Positions 1 through 10,003 of a DNA stretch of 64,000 bases are shown piece after piece. The notes beneath the pieces are model-generated. The model was given only the letters and a program-made list of their open reading frames with translations. It was not told the origin of the DNA and did not search any database. The DNA is from Flammeovirgaceae bacterium UBA2338 (GTDB taxonomy: Bacteria; Bacteroidota; Bacteroidia; Cytophagales; Cyclobacteriaceae). Every line of letters begins with the position of its first letter. Positions within the stretch are counted from its first letter, which is position 1. The translations under genes and the position numbers were made by a program. The stretch is taken from assembly GCA_002344795.1 (NCBI GenBank), contig DDUM01000077.1:99781-163780 (forward strand). Direction: 5' to 3'.

Positions 1-2
1 GA

Positions 3-107
3 TTTACTGAAAATCTGACACTTCGTGCTTTTTGGTATGGCACCAACAAAATGTTGATGAACGCTATCTTTTACGGGCCTATGCTCAATGGAGCGATGAG
101 CAGGTAA
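3..107 (+). CDS. C-terminal fragment of an unidentified protein
   Basis: An open frame runs in from the left edge and stops with TAA at 105-107. The last residues read FYGPMLNGAMSR. Only about 34 residues are present, and I do not recognise the family. A strong intrinsic terminator follows within 40 bases, which supports a real gene end. Confidence 0.45.
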   Translation, partial: FTENLTLRAFWYGTNKMLMNAIFYGPMLNGAMSR

Positions 108-140
108 TTACTAATTGAAAATAACACTTTGTACTTTTAC

Positions 141-172
141 CCCTTGTTGTTCGTTACAACAAGGGTTTTTTT
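141..172 (+). terminator. Rho-independent terminator
   Basis: A perfect 10-bp stem (141-150 with 156-165) has a 5-base loop and is followed directly by seven T. It ends the gene entering from the left and insulates the POTRA protein that starts 15 bases later. Confidence 0.85.
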
Positions 173-186
173 AATTATAGTTGTGG

Positions 187-2001
187 ATGAGGTCAGTTCT
201 TATTCTGTGTGTTTCCCTTCAAATCATTTCACTGGCAGTACAAGCACAGAAAAAGGATTCCATTAGAAATGGTATCACTAATAAGATCAAGACTTCTGAT
301 TTAACCGAAAAATCTTTTAAGTCCATTGTAAGAAAGTCCGAAGCAGATACTGTATTCAACTTCAAAAGTGAGGAAGCCTTTCTTCCTTATGAAGGAAAAA
401 TCATCAGACAGATTACCATACAACCGTTACACTTTTACAAAACCATTCTGGATACCACTAAAATTCTAAAAAATAAATTTATTCAATTTGGAGAATCTTT
501 ACATACCGACACGCGCGAACAGACTGTCAAAAACAATTTATTCATAAAGGAGGGCAAACCTCTCAATCCATATCGGGTAGCTGATAATGAGCGGTATTTG
601 CGTGATCTTAACTTCATTAAAGACTCACGAATTTTTGTGGTGCCACTGGATGATGACTCAGATTCTGTGGACTTACTGGTAATGACACGTGATGTGTTCA
701 GTCTGGGCGCCTCCCTGGATCCCAGCAGTACCACTTCCGCCAATTGGCTCCTTCAAGAAGCAAATTTTCTTGGAACAGGTTTAAGATTTGCTTATACCGG
801 AATTTATGATTCAGATAGAAGTCCAAAGTTGGGTTCAGAATACTCCATACGTCAAAATTCAATACAAGGAAGCTTCATTGACGGAACAGTGGGTTATACC
901 AACATCAATAATGCAAGGAGTTTAGGTAATGAAAATGAATCTGCCGTTTATCTACGCTTAGACAGGCCGCTTTTTATGCCCTATGCCCGGTGGGCTGGAG
1001 GCGTGGAATGGAGCCGAAACTGGTCCAACAACACATCCCTAAAACCTGATTCACTATTTGCCCGGTATATTTATAGTATTCAGGACTACTGGGGTGGTGT
1101 TACTTTTGGAGAAGCTCGTTCTTCCGAATCAGAAATAGAAAACAGGACCCGTAAGTTTCTATCCGTAAGGGTATTGGATCAGCACTTTATCAAAAATCCA
1201 AATATCGCGCTAAACCCGAGAGACAATCTATTATACTCCAACAGGGTATTGGCTTTAGCGCAGTTTACTATATTTCGTCAAGATTATTACAAAACAAAAT
1301 ACATCTTTGGTTTTGGAAGAACGGAAGATGTTCCCTACGGTTATTCTATTTCTCTTACAACTGGCTGGGAAAGGCAGTTTGGGCTAGAACGCCCGTACAG
1401 TGGAACGGAAATAAGAAAAACATTTACCAAAAATGGAAATATAATTTCTTTGGATGCCGAGCTTGGCGGGTATTTTAGAAATAAAGATGTGGAGGACATG
1501 AGTTTAAAATTTACAGCCAACTACTTTACTAAGCTTTATGATTTCACTGCCTATAAAGTCAGAAATAGTGTAGAGGTGAGTTTGGGTAAATTTTTTAGAC
1601 GATCTATAAAGAATCCGCTGGATATCAATAATGAAAATGGCATCCAGGGCTTTCGTGCTGACAGCCTGGCCGGTGATTCGCGATTGCGTGCGCGTTTTCA
1701 AGCAATTGTTTTCACTAACTGGAAGTTAATCGGATTCAATTTCGCAGTCGTTCCACAACTCGACTTAGCCGTTCTTGCACAAAGAAATGAAACTCTATTT
1801 AGCGGGAGTCTTTTTCAGGGTTATTCCCTGGGGTTAAGAACAAGAAATGAAAACCTAATATTCAATACCGTAGAGATGAGAGGGTATTTCTTTCCTTCCA
1901 CTGTAGAGAATGTAAACCAATATCGAATTACCATTTCAGCAAGTCTTCGCATTAAGTACCCCACCACATTGGTAAGGGCTCCAGACACCATTTTCAACTA
2001 G
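187..2001 (+). CDS. POTRA-domain outer-membrane beta-barrel protein
   Basis: This is a 604-residue protein with an N-terminal signal peptide (MRSVLILCVSLQIISLAVQA, cleaved near AQA-QK). Residues about 70-165 resemble a POTRA repeat: IIRQI start, the NxLH-T-E-V-NNLF-EG-PL block, then DNERYLRDL-FI-DS and a VDLLV-TRD-FS end. The remaining ~430 residues are rich in alternating aromatic and polar strands, as expected for a BamA/TamA-like 16-strand barrel. The ATG at 187 is preferred over the upstream TTG (181) because it begins the signal peptide. The gene appears monocistronic. Its job (protein insertion or another outer-membrane assembly role) cannot be read from sequence. Confidence 0.75.
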   Translation: MRSVLILCVSLQIISLAVQAQKKDSIRNGITNKIKTSDLTEKSFKSIVRKSEADTVFNFKSEEAFLPYEGKIIRQITIQPLHFYKTILDTTKILKNKFIQFGESLHTDTREQTVKNNLFIKEGKPLNPYRVADNERYLRDLNFIKDSRIFVVPLDDDSDSVDLLVMTRDVFSLGASLDPSSTTSANWLLQEANFLGTGLRFAYTGIYDSDRSPKLGSEYSIRQNSIQGSFIDGTVGYTNINNARSLGNENESAVYLRLDRPLFMPYARWAGGVEWSRNWSNNTSLKPDSLFARYIYSIQDYWGGVTFGEARSSESEIENRTRKFLSVRVLDQHFIKNPNIALNPRDNLLYSNRVLALAQFTIFRQDYYKTKYIFGFGRTEDVPYGYSISLTTGWERQFGLERPYSGTEIRKTFTKNGNIISLDAELGGYFRNKDVEDMSLKFTANYFTKLYDFTAYKVRNSVEVSLGKFFRRSIKNPLDINNENGIQGFRADSLAGDSRLRARFQAIVFTNWKLIGFNFAVVPQLDLAVLAQRNETLFSGSLFQGYSLGLRTRNENLIFNTVEMRGYFFPSTVENVNQYRITISASLRIKYPTTLVRAPDTIFN

Positions 2002-2028
2002 TAAAACGCAGGGTTTCAAAGATTTTCT

Positions 2029-2036
2029 TATTTTTG
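2029..2036 (+). promoter_or_regulatory. Bacteroidota -7 promoter box TATTTTTG
   Basis: The box matches the TAnnTTTG consensus and lies 18 bases before the GTG start at 2055. No convincing -33 TTG is seen at the usual distance. Confidence 0.4.
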
Positions 2037-2054
2037 TGAAACTATCGTTCCAGC

Positions 2055-2558
2055 GTGATCCGCAAATTTTTTCCTCTGGACAAGAATTACCTCCTCGAAG
2101 AAGCTCAGCTTTCATTGCAAGACCACCTACTCCTTTCCCTAATAGAAAAAGTGAAAGAGATTTATATGCTACAGCATAACCCTCTTCTTATTATGGACGA
2201 GCTTTCCACAAAAATTGTAGCCTATAAGCCCAAAAGTCTTGAGCTCCTTTATCCTTTTTATCAAAACATGGCTGCCGTCTATCGTTATAAGTATGGCGAT
2301 AATCAACTTGAGTTCCTTTGGGATGGAACAGACCATACAGAAAGGTACAAAGAGGAATGGTCATCCGTCTTCGAAAAATGGACATCCGATTTTTGTGGGC
2401 AGCACCAATTTCTAATGGCTGTAATGGATCTTACGGTATTCCTTCCGTTGAATCAAAAAGTACATCTTGCCGAAAACAGAATGAATTCGTTTATCACACA
2501 GTTTTTCGACCTAAAAATTCATAAAAACCTGGGTATTGTTGAGATGAAAGTGGCCTAA
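2055..2558 (+). CDS. Conserved-looking hypothetical protein
   Basis: This 167-residue soluble protein has no signal peptide, no membrane segment and no motif I recognise. It is rich in Leu, Phe, Tyr and Trp and looks globular and helical (IEKVKEIYMLQHNP, FEKWTSDFCGQHQF). The start is GTG at 2055, shortly after a good -7 box; the next in-frame Met comes well inside the folded region. It is flanked by an outer-membrane protein and an FMN enzyme, neither of which suggests a role. Confidence 0.6.
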   Translation: MIRKFFPLDKNYLLEEAQLSLQDHLLLSLIEKVKEIYMLQHNPLLIMDELSTKIVAYKPKSLELLYPFYQNMAAVYRYKYGDNQLEFLWDGTDHTERYKEEWSSVFEKWTSDFCGQHQFLMAVMDLTVFLPLNQKVHLAENRMNSFITQFFDLKIHKNLGIVEMKVA

Positions 2559-2579
2559 TCACATTCTTTCACACACGCT

Positions 2580-2607
2580 TTTGGCAATAAGGGAATTGTT
2601 ATATTTG
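2580..2607 (+). promoter_or_regulatory. Promoter: TTTG ... TATATTTG
   Basis: A TTTG -33 element (2580-2583) and a perfect TAnnTTTG -7 box (2600-2607) lie upstream of the glutamate-synthase-like gene. The spacing of 16 is slightly short. The leader to the ATG is about 20 bases. Confidence 0.5.
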
Positions 2608-2634
2608 TTTACACCTGTCTAAGCACCTAAAGCT

Positions 2635-4233
2635 ATGAACGTTAGAAGAGTATTTTGGATCAGTTCTATTCTGATTTCTGCCGTAATCATTTACTGGGCC
2701 TACTATTGGATTGATGCATTACTCCTATTTGTTATTGTCGGTCCATTAATTGTAATGGGGATTCAGGATATCTTTCAGAAGAAACAATCAGTAAAAAGAA
2801 ATTTCCCGGTTATAGGACGTTTGCGTTATTTCTTTGAAATGATCCGACCCGAGATTCAGCAATATTTTATTGAATCGGATACCGATGGAGCACCCATTAA
2901 CCGCAACGACCGTTCGGTTATTTATCAACGTGCCAAAAAACAAATTGACACCAAACCCTTTGGCACGCAACTAAACACCTATGCCGAAGGATATGAATGG
3001 GTCACCCACTCTATTACACCAAAAGATTTTCATACCCTAAACCACAGCCCTAGAATATTAGTTGGAGACGGCCGCTGCAAACAACCCTATAACGCCAGTG
3101 TGCTCAACATATCGGCAATGAGTTTCGGTTCATTGAGCGGCAATGCCGTGGAGGCACTGAATTGGGGAGCTAAGGTCGGGGGGTTCGCTCAAAACACCGG
3201 GGAAGGCGGCATCAGTCCGCATCACCTTAAACATGGCGGTGATATTATATGGCAAATTGGTACCGGCTATTTTGGTGCACGAGACCTGGAAGGCAAATTT
3301 AGCCCTGAAGCTTTCACAAAAAACGCTACACACCCCAATGTGAAAATGATTGAGGTGAAAATTTCGCAAGGTGCTAAACCCGGACATGGTGGTATTTTAC
3401 CCGGAAAGAAAAATACTCCTGAAATTGCAGCTATCCGAGGTGTTAAAGCCGGCACAACTGTTTTTTCACCCCCATTTCACAGCGCGTTTTCATCACCGAT
3501 AGAACTCATTCATTTTATAGAAAACTTAAGGAACCTGTCAGGGGGCAAGCCTGTAGGATTCAAACTATGCATTGGAAGAAAAAGTGAGTTTCTGTCCATT
3601 TGCAAAGCAATGGTAAAGCTCGACAAGTATCCCGATTTTATCACAGTAGATGGAGGAGAAGGAGGAACAGGGGCCGCGCCTCCGGAGTTTACCAATTTTG
3701 TAGGCATGCCATTACTGGATGCACTGGACTTTGTTGACAATTCACTGCGTGGCTTCGGCATTCGTAAACAGATGAAGCTAATTGCTGCTGGAAAAGTTTT
3801 TACAGGCTTTCATATTATTAGGGCGATGGCATTGGGTGCCGATTTATGCAACAGTGCCCGTGCTATGATGATGGCTGTAGGTTGTATACAAGCCCTGCGT
3901 TGTAATACCAACGACTGCCCTACTGGAGTGGCAACTCAAGACAAAGTACTTGAAAAAGGATTGGTGGTTGAGAGCAAATTCCAGCGGGTTGCCAACTATC
4001 ATAAAAACACCGTAGAGAGTTTTGTTGAATTGATGGGAGCATCAGGTATTGATGAACCTTCAAAACTCAACAGAACGCATGTCTACAGAAGAGTCTTTAT
4101 GAACATGGTCAAGACTTACGAAGAAATTTATCCTACTATTCCAGAAGGCTGCTTACTGGATAGTGGTGATGTCCCTTTTGATTTTGATGAATGCTTGAAG
4201 CGATCTTCTTCAGAAGTCTTTGAGGTGGTTTAA
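2635..4233 (+). CDS. Membrane-anchored FMN-binding glutamate synthase family protein
   Basis: This 532-residue protein has two hydrophobic segments (about residues 5-45) followed by a full glutamate-synthase FMN barrel. Visible landmarks are NISAMSFGSLSGNAVEAL, NTGEGGISPHH, the phosphate-loop-like VDGGEGGTGAAPPEF, and the Cys set C417/C423/C428 (GC-IQALR-CNTND-CPTG) that holds a 3Fe-4S cluster in GltS. The class II glutaminase domain and the C-terminal beta-helix of GltB are absent, so it resembles archaeal-type stand-alone synthase domains. It probably takes electrons from ferredoxin or another membrane donor. Its true substrate is unknown and need not be glutamate. Confidence 0.8.
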   Translation: MNVRRVFWISSILISAVIIYWAYYWIDALLLFVIVGPLIVMGIQDIFQKKQSVKRNFPVIGRLRYFFEMIRPEIQQYFIESDTDGAPINRNDRSVIYQRAKKQIDTKPFGTQLNTYAEGYEWVTHSITPKDFHTLNHSPRILVGDGRCKQPYNASVLNISAMSFGSLSGNAVEALNWGAKVGGFAQNTGEGGISPHHLKHGGDIIWQIGTGYFGARDLEGKFSPEAFTKNATHPNVKMIEVKISQGAKPGHGGILPGKKNTPEIAAIRGVKAGTTVFSPPFHSAFSSPIELIHFIENLRNLSGGKPVGFKLCIGRKSEFLSICKAMVKLDKYPDFITVDGGEGGTGAAPPEFTNFVGMPLLDALDFVDNSLRGFGIRKQMKLIAAGKVFTGFHIIRAMALGADLCNSARAMMMAVGCIQALRCNTNDCPTGVATQDKVLEKGLVVESKFQRVANYHKNTVESFVELMGASGIDEPSKLNRTHVYRRVFMNMVKTYEEIYPTIPEGCLLDSGDVPFDFDECLKRSSSEVFEVV

Positions 4234-4483
4234 CAGAATAAAGTGGCCATACTTGCTTTTGTCTCCAATTTGCTCTCATGGTCAATTCGCACAACACCAC
4301 AGGGTCAGTACAAACTGAAGTGACTTTTGTTTACAACCACTCATGATCGCAGATTAATATTTTTCCTATTATATTGCAGTTGTGCAACAAGCCCCATTAT
4401 TATGTATGTATGTGTCATGGGTGTACTGTGTAGGCAAAAAAGTGTATACAGATCTCTCCCATTGTGTTAGCAACCTGAAGCTT

Positions 4484-4942
4484 TTACCAGCTAGTGGGCT
4501 TAATGTTTTGCGATGCCCTAAGAATGTCTCTGCGGCTTATCTGTCCAATCAACGCTCCATTCTCTACCACAGCATATCTACGAATGGGTGATTTCAAAAA
4601 TTCAACGGCTGCCTCAACCACCGTGGTAGTAGGCGGAAATGACAATACGTTGACATTCATGTAATCAGAAACTTTACTCAAAGCCACAGGCAAGTTGTGA
4701 TAGGCCTGATCAACAATTATACGAAGGCAATCCTTTTCCGAAAGATTGCCAACCAGGTGGTGGTGCTCATCCAATACTGGCGCTCCTGAAATTTGCTTGC
4801 TGATGATGATATCTATGGCCTCATGAATACTCTGATCTGGTTTGAACGTAATCATATTATCCAACACCCCCATGTATTTCTCAATAGTTTCATACTTCAT
4901 CTCGTGGGGGTTCTCCTTTTCAAATTCCGGTGTGAAGTTCAT
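4484..4942 (-). CDS. CBS-domain pair protein
   Basis: This 152-residue cytosolic protein consists of two CBS motifs, about residues 28-85 (ITFKPDQSIHEAIDIIISKQISGAPVLD with LVGNLSEKDCLR) and 92-148 (PTTTVVEAAVEFLKSPIRRYAVVE with LIGQISRRDILR). Such Bateman modules bind adenine nucleotides. No enzyme or channel domain is attached, so it is a free sensor. ATG 4942 is chosen over the longer frame to 5014 because the extension has no family character. The 190-base gap upstream contains a long hairpin (5087-5093 with 5118-5124) that could mark the end of the nuo transcript. Confidence 0.75.
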   Translation of the reverse strand: MNFTPEFEKENPHEMKYETIEKYMGVLDNMITFKPDQSIHEAIDIIISKQISGAPVLDEHHHLVGNLSEKDCLRIIVDQAYHNLPVALSKVSDYMNVNVLSFPPTTTVVEAAVEFLKSPIRRYAVVENGALIGQISRRDILRASQNIKPTSW

Positions 4943-5134
4943 AGGCTTTAGGATTGGGTGATGGCCCCAATGTTTAGTGTAAATAAATTTACTAATTTCT
5001 AGTATTATAATCAACAGAAATATTTTGTCCTTCCGGGTCCCTGAGATTGATCATTCTAGCCATTTGCACCTTAACTAAAGGCCTTTCTGGCTAAAAATTC
5101 AGGAGGCACTTCAGAGGTAGCCAGGTGTTTATTT

Positions 5135-6574
5135 TCAACTAAATATTAGAAATCGGATCAAAGTCATTAATCGATCAGGAAAGATTCCAACCCAAAATAG
5201 AGCAATAACAAGAGCCGCAATGGTAATCCCACTGATAAAATAAACGGAAGGCTTTAGGGTTACCTCCGGTCTATCAATGGCCTCTTGTTTTTCACTCATA
5301 ATTGAAATAATTCTGATATAGTAAAACAAGCCAATGGCACTATTAATAACCAAAATAATTACAAGTAGCCACATATTACCCTGTACCCCAGCGGCAACAA
5401 TGTAGAATTCACCAACAAATCCGGCTGTTAGGGGAACACCAGCCAGAGAAAGCAGCATGGCGCTGAAGATGGCGGCAGTCCATGGACGTCTCCAAAATAA
5501 ACCTCTGACGTCATCAAACAACTCCGCATCCCTTTGGCTATCGGACAATGTAGTAAGGATTCCAAATGCGCCAACTGTGGTTATAAAATAGGCCACCAGG
5601 TAAAAGGCAACAGCCTCAATGCCTAGTGAGCCTCCTGCCAAAAAGGCAACCAATATATATCCCATATGGGATATCGAGGAGTAGGCTAATATTCGTTTTA
5701 TGTTTTGTTGTTGGAGTGCTAGCAAATTCCCAATAAACATAGAGGCAATGGCTACCACAGAAAAGATAACCACCAAGCTAGTGTACTGATGTCCATTTAT
5801 TTGTAAAAAAAACCTTACAAGCAGGATAACGATCCCTCCTTTTGAAACCGTAGCTATAAATGAAGTCACTGGTAAGGGAGCACCTTCATATACATCCGCA
5901 ATCCACATGTGAAAGGGAACCACTCCTAGTTTGAAGCCAATACCAATCAGGAGGAATCCAAGGCCGGCTATCATCAGCAGAGGCAGTTTGGAAAATGGAG
6001 CAAGATAACTGGCAATGGCTCCAAACTCCATGGAACCGGTTGTATAGTAAATCAGCGCCATGCCGAATAACATAAAGGCTGATGAAAATGCGGCCATGAT
6101 CAGGTACTTAATGCCTGCTTCATCGGAGCGTTTTCGTTTGCGCAAATAGGCGATCATGGAATAAAGAGAAACGCTTAGAATTTCCAGACCGAGAAAAAGT
6201 GAAACAAAATGCTTACTGATGACCAACGTGCACGCACCAAGCGTTGCCAAAATTAATAATATATAATATTCTTCCTTTCGTTCTTCCCGTTGTTCAAAGT
6301 AAGCATAAGAAAGCATGGTAAGAGCCAGGGCTGTTATTAAGATCAATCCAAAATTGAATTTTCCAAATCCATCAAAAATGAAAAGTGGTTCGATAATACC
6401 TTTCGCGGGGGTATCGACAGTCACAAGAAAAATAAAATCAGCCAGCAACGACAAGGCTGTAATTACGTAAATTACTTTGTGGTTGCGCTTAATAGCAATA
6501 GAAAACAAAATTAAAATAGCTGCACTTGTAAGAATAAACAGCGGCACGATGTTCAATAGATCCTCCCTACTCAT
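5135..6574 (-). CDS. nuoN: NADH-quinone oxidoreductase subunit N
   Basis: This is the last gene of the complex I operon: a 479-residue antiporter-like membrane subunit (about 14 helices) on the proton-pumping arm. The conserved helix-5 glutamate is E131 in LFLGLEILSVSLYSM. GFKLGVVPFHMW and SSISHMGY mark the broken-helix region. The start at 6574 is decided by a strong Shine-Dalgarno (AGGAGG, six bases upstream), which is rare in this window. It overlaps the nuoM stop by 8 bases, so translation is probably coupled. Confidence 0.95.
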   Translation of the reverse strand: MSREDLLNIVPLFILTSAAILILFSIAIKRNHKVIYVITALSLLADFIFLVTVDTPAKGIIEPLFIFDGFGKFNFGLILITALALTMLSYAYFEQREERKEEYYILLILATLGACTLVISKHFVSLFLGLEILSVSLYSMIAYLRKRKRSDEAGIKYLIMAAFSSAFMLFGMALIYYTTGSMEFGAIASYLAPFSKLPLLMIAGLGFLLIGIGFKLGVVPFHMWIADVYEGAPLPVTSFIATVSKGGIVILLVRFFLQINGHQYTSLVVIFSVVAIASMFIGNLLALQQQNIKRILAYSSISHMGYILVAFLAGGSLGIEAVAFYLVAYFITTVGAFGILTTLSDSQRDAELFDDVRGLFWRRPWTAAIFSAMLLSLAGVPLTAGFVGEFYIVAAGVQGNMWLLVIILVINSAIGLFYYIRIISIMSEKQEAIDRPEVTLKPSVYFISGITIAALVIALFWVGIFPDRLMTLIRFLIFS

Positions 6575-8123
6575 CACTACCTCCTTTCTCTCTGAGAGAA
6601 AAAGCATCTCCCGTCTTTAAAGATGGTAGAACACTTGCCTCAACTTTATTGTTGGGATGAAGCATCACATTCACAGCCTCTATTGATGTGTTTAATACCG
6701 GTTGCGGAAATAAACCAAGCCATATAATGGAAATTACCAGCGCACCCATTATTATTCTTTCACGAAATGAAAGGTCTGTCAATTCCATAGAAACTACAGG
6801 GCTACCATAGAAAACCTTTTGAAGGATACGAAGCGAATAAGCGGTAGCAGCTACCAGTCCGATGGCGGCCAATATCGTAAGCATAGGAGCCACTTGCCAT
6901 ACGCCCACCAGTGTTAGAAACTCAGCAACAAAATTTCCGAGCCCTGGTAAACCCCAGGTGGCCATGGTAAAAACAAGTGCAGTTGCTCCCATGAATGGCA
7001 TTTTCATCCAAAAGCCACCCATCTCCCTGATATCGCGTGTGTGAATACGCTCATAAATCATGCCTGCCAAAATAAACAATGCCCCTGTGCTTATGCCGTG
7101 TGCCATCATTTGCATTACCACTCCCTGAGCGGCAACTTCATTAAAAGAAAATACACCCAGCATAATGAAGCCCATGTGGCTTACACTGGTATAGGCAACC
7201 AGTCGTTTCAGATTGGTTTGTGAAAAGGCCAAAAGGGCACCATACAAAATGCCCAATACACCAATAGCCATCGCCCAAGGTGCAATTTCCATTGCTGCAT
7301 CCCGAAATAAAGGAACAATAAACCGCAACAATCCATACGCTCCGGTTTTCAACATTAGTGCTGCAAGTACCAGGCTTCCTGCTGTTGGCGCTTCTGAGTG
7401 TGCATCGGGGAGCCAGGCATGAAAGGGCACAGCAGGCAGTTTCACTATAAAGGCCACAAGAAATCCAAGCATAAGCCACATGCCAATTTTGGGGGCAAGC
7501 GCAGTGCCTAGCAACTGAAAATAATCAAAAGAATAAATACCAGTTTGGCCGCCATGAACAAAATATAAACCCAGAATAGAAAGCAGCATTAATAAACCAC
7601 TGGCTTGTGTAAAAATAAAAAATTTAAATGCCGCATATCTTCTATTTTCATGACCCCAAATAAGGATAAGAAAAAACATAGGAATGAGCATAACTTCCCA
7701 GAAGAAGTAAAACAGAAATAAATCCATTGTTAGGAATACGCCCGTGATGCCGGCCAACACCCATAAAAGACAAAAATGATACAGACCAACCCTGCTTTGG
7801 ATTTCTTTCCATGAAATGAGAACAGATAAAATACCGAGAAAGAAAGTTAATGAGAGCAGAAGCAGGCTTAATCCATCCAAGGCCATGTGAAAGTTTATGC
7901 CGAAACTTGGAATCCAGGCAACGGAAAAGTTCAGGATCCAGGATGAGCCCGAAGCAGGGCTCTTCATATTCTGAATCCAGATAATAATTATAGCTATAAA
8001 ATTAGCGAGCAACGTAAGCAGTGAAATCCACCTGGCATAGAGATGGCTTTGTTTAGCCACAATCCATGAAAGAATTCCACCAAGCAAAAGAGTCACTATA
8101 AAGCCGGGTAGTATTATAGCCAT
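6567..8123 (-). CDS. nuoM: NADH-quinone oxidoreductase subunit M
   Basis: This 518-residue antiporter-like subunit has about 14 helices. The helix-5 glutamate is E143 (FYFFWEVMLIPMFF). The channel-lining VKLPAVPFHAWLPDAHSEAPTAGSVL-type block and the VAYTSVSHMGF block are both intact. I start it at ATG 8123 (MAIILPGF) rather than at 8177; the start overlaps the nuoL stop by 10 bases and is preceded by AGGGAT. It sits between L and N as in all standard nuo operons. Confidence 0.95.
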   Translation of the reverse strand: MAIILPGFIVTLLLGGILSWIVAKQSHLYARWISLLTLLANFIAIIIIWIQNMKSPASGSSWILNFSVAWIPSFGINFHMALDGLSLLLLSLTFFLGILSVLISWKEIQSRVGLYHFCLLWVLAGITGVFLTMDLFLFYFFWEVMLIPMFFLILIWGHENRRYAAFKFFIFTQASGLLMLLSILGLYFVHGGQTGIYSFDYFQLLGTALAPKIGMWLMLGFLVAFIVKLPAVPFHAWLPDAHSEAPTAGSLVLAALMLKTGAYGLLRFIVPLFRDAAMEIAPWAMAIGVLGILYGALLAFSQTNLKRLVAYTSVSHMGFIMLGVFSFNEVAAQGVVMQMMAHGISTGALFILAGMIYERIHTRDIREMGGFWMKMPFMGATALVFTMATWGLPGLGNFVAEFLTLVGVWQVAPMLTILAAIGLVAATAYSLRILQKVFYGSPVVSMELTDLSFRERIIMGALVISIIWLGLFPQPVLNTSIEAVNVMLHPNNKVEASVLPSLKTGDAFSLREKGGSDE

Positions 8124-10000
8124 ATCCCTAGTGTTAAAATTAAGATTGCACCAATTACAACGCCAATCAAATACCACCTCAGAATGCCACTTTGGGTAAA
8201 GGATAAGATACGATGAAAAAAGTTTGCCGCTCTCACCACCCCATTATAAGGCCCATTAAAAGGATCATTCTTGTTGATGTTGGCAACATAGACAAACGGT
8301 CGTACAACAAGCCAATCGTACAAGCTATCGAATCGCCATCCACTCAACCAAAAACTGTGCAAGTGTGGAATAGAATTTTTGATTTTAAAATGAAGTGATG
8401 GCCTTTTCATGTAAAGAAAATAAGCCAGCAACAAACCACCTATCGAAAGTATTGCTGCAGCCAATTGAATAATCCACTCCGAACTTTCTATTCCGGGGCG
8501 AATTGAAGTCACCGGCAAGACCGGACTAAGAAAATCAGTAACCATCTGTACATGACCCATTGAGTGAGGTATTTCAATGAAGCCACCAATAGTGGAAAGA
8601 ATGGCAAGCACCACCAGGGAAATGTTGATGGCTAATCCGGGAACCCGTGTTACCTGTGTTTTTACTTCACCAAAAAAAGTTAAGAAAACCATCCTAAATG
8701 TATATACAGTTGTAATAAATGCTCCGATCAGTGCAGCCAGGAAAAGCCAATTGTTACCTTTTTCACTTGCCCACGACAGCCAAAGAATCTGGTCTTTGCT
8801 ATAGAACCCCGCTGTCACAAACGGTAAGGCCGCAAGAGAGGCAGCGCCAATCAGGAAAGTCCAATAAACCAATGGAAGTTTCTTTCTCAGTCCTCCCATT
8901 TTAAACATGTCGTGTTCGTGATGAACGGCCGCAATGACGGCACCTGCTCCCAGGAAAAGAAGCGCTTTAAAAAAAGCGTGTATCATGAAATGAAAAATGG
9001 CAGATGACCAGGCGCCCACGCCCAGAGCCAAAAACATATAACCGATCTGGCTTATAGTTGAATAAGCCAACACGCGCTTAAGATCATATTGAGTAAGTGC
9101 GCTGAACCCGGCAATTAATAAAGTCAAAGCGCCAATAACCCCAACAGTGAATAAGGCTATTGGAGCCAATTCGAAAATAACATGGGTGCGGGCGATTATA
9201 TAAACTCCAGCAGTAACCATAGTCGCTGCGTGAATGAGCGCACTAACAGGAGAAGGACCAGCCATCGCATCGGGTAGCCAGGTTTGCAACGGAAGTTGCG
9301 CAGATTTACCAACTGCGCCCCCCAATAGCAGCAGCGCAATCAATGTAGCCTGAGAGGAGCCAACGACCCAAAGCTGAGGCGCTTGTTCTTGAATGCCAGC
9401 GATATTGAGTGTGCCGAAAGTTTTGAAAAGTATGAACAAGCCAATGACCATCGCTGTGTCCCCCACCCTCGTAATGATGAATGCTTTGCGTGCAGCATAT
9501 CCGTTCTTTTCATCAAGGTACCAAAAGCCAATCAGAAGGTAGCTACACAAACCTACACCCTCCCATCCCAAATACATCAATAATAAATTGTCGGCCATCA
9601 CCAATATGAGCATGAAGCCCACAAACAAATTGAGGTAGGCAAAGAAGCGGGCGTATCCTTCATCGCTGGCCATAAATTCAGCTGAATACAAATGGATAAG
9701 AAAACCAACGAAGGTGATTACAAAAATGAAAACTAAGGATAGGACATCGAGGTGAAAGGCAAAAGCTACACTGAAACCGGAAGCCTCAATCCAATTCCAT
9801 ACTACTTGTTGATAAGACTGCGCAGTTGGGGTTGCCGTCAGAAATTCAAATCCGATGAACAAGGTCATCAAAGCAGATAACCCTACACTTCCCGCACCCA
9901 CTACGGGCACTAACCTACGGGGTAGATTGGTTCCCCCAAAGATCAGTATTACTGCTCCCACAAAAGGTAATCCGGGAATTAACCAAACTAAATCGCTCAT
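8114..10000 (-). CDS. nuoL: NADH-quinone oxidoreductase subunit L
   Basis: This 628-residue distal antiporter-like subunit has the key glutamate E147 in LGWEGVGLCSYLLIGFWY, QLPLQTWLPDAMAGPSPVSALIHAATMVTAG in the core, and a C-terminal extension consistent with the lateral helix HL and helix 16. Length matches the family (about 610-650). Three bases separate it from nuoK. No truncation or frameshift is seen. Confidence 0.95.
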   Translation of the reverse strand: MSDLVWLIPGLPFVGAVILIFGGTNLPRRLVPVVGAGSVGLSALMTLFIGFEFLTATPTAQSYQQVVWNWIEASGFSVAFAFHLDVLSLVFIFVITFVGFLIHLYSAEFMASDEGYARFFAYLNLFVGFMLILVMADNLLLMYLGWEGVGLCSYLLIGFWYLDEKNGYAARKAFIITRVGDTAMVIGLFILFKTFGTLNIAGIQEQAPQLWVVGSSQATLIALLLLGGAVGKSAQLPLQTWLPDAMAGPSPVSALIHAATMVTAGVYIIARTHVIFELAPIALFTVGVIGALTLLIAGFSALTQYDLKRVLAYSTISQIGYMFLALGVGAWSSAIFHFMIHAFFKALLFLGAGAVIAAVHHEHDMFKMGGLRKKLPLVYWTFLIGAASLAALPFVTAGFYSKDQILWLSWASEKGNNWLFLAALIGAFITTVYTFRMVFLTFFGEVKTQVTRVPGLAINISLVVLAILSTIGGFIEIPHSMGHVQMVTDFLSPVLPVTSIRPGIESSEWIIQLAAAILSIGGLLLAYFLYMKRPSLHFKIKNSIPHLHSFWLSGWRFDSLYDWLVVRPFVYVANINKNDPFNGPYNGVVRAANFFHRILSFTQSGILRWYLIGVVIGAILILTLGIWL

Positions 10001-10003
10001 CGT

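Noticed and set aside
5087..5124. 7-bp inverted repeat downstream of nuoN as a terminator
   Set aside because: The 24-base loop and lack of a T run on the minus strand make it weak, so it is only mentioned with the CBS gene.
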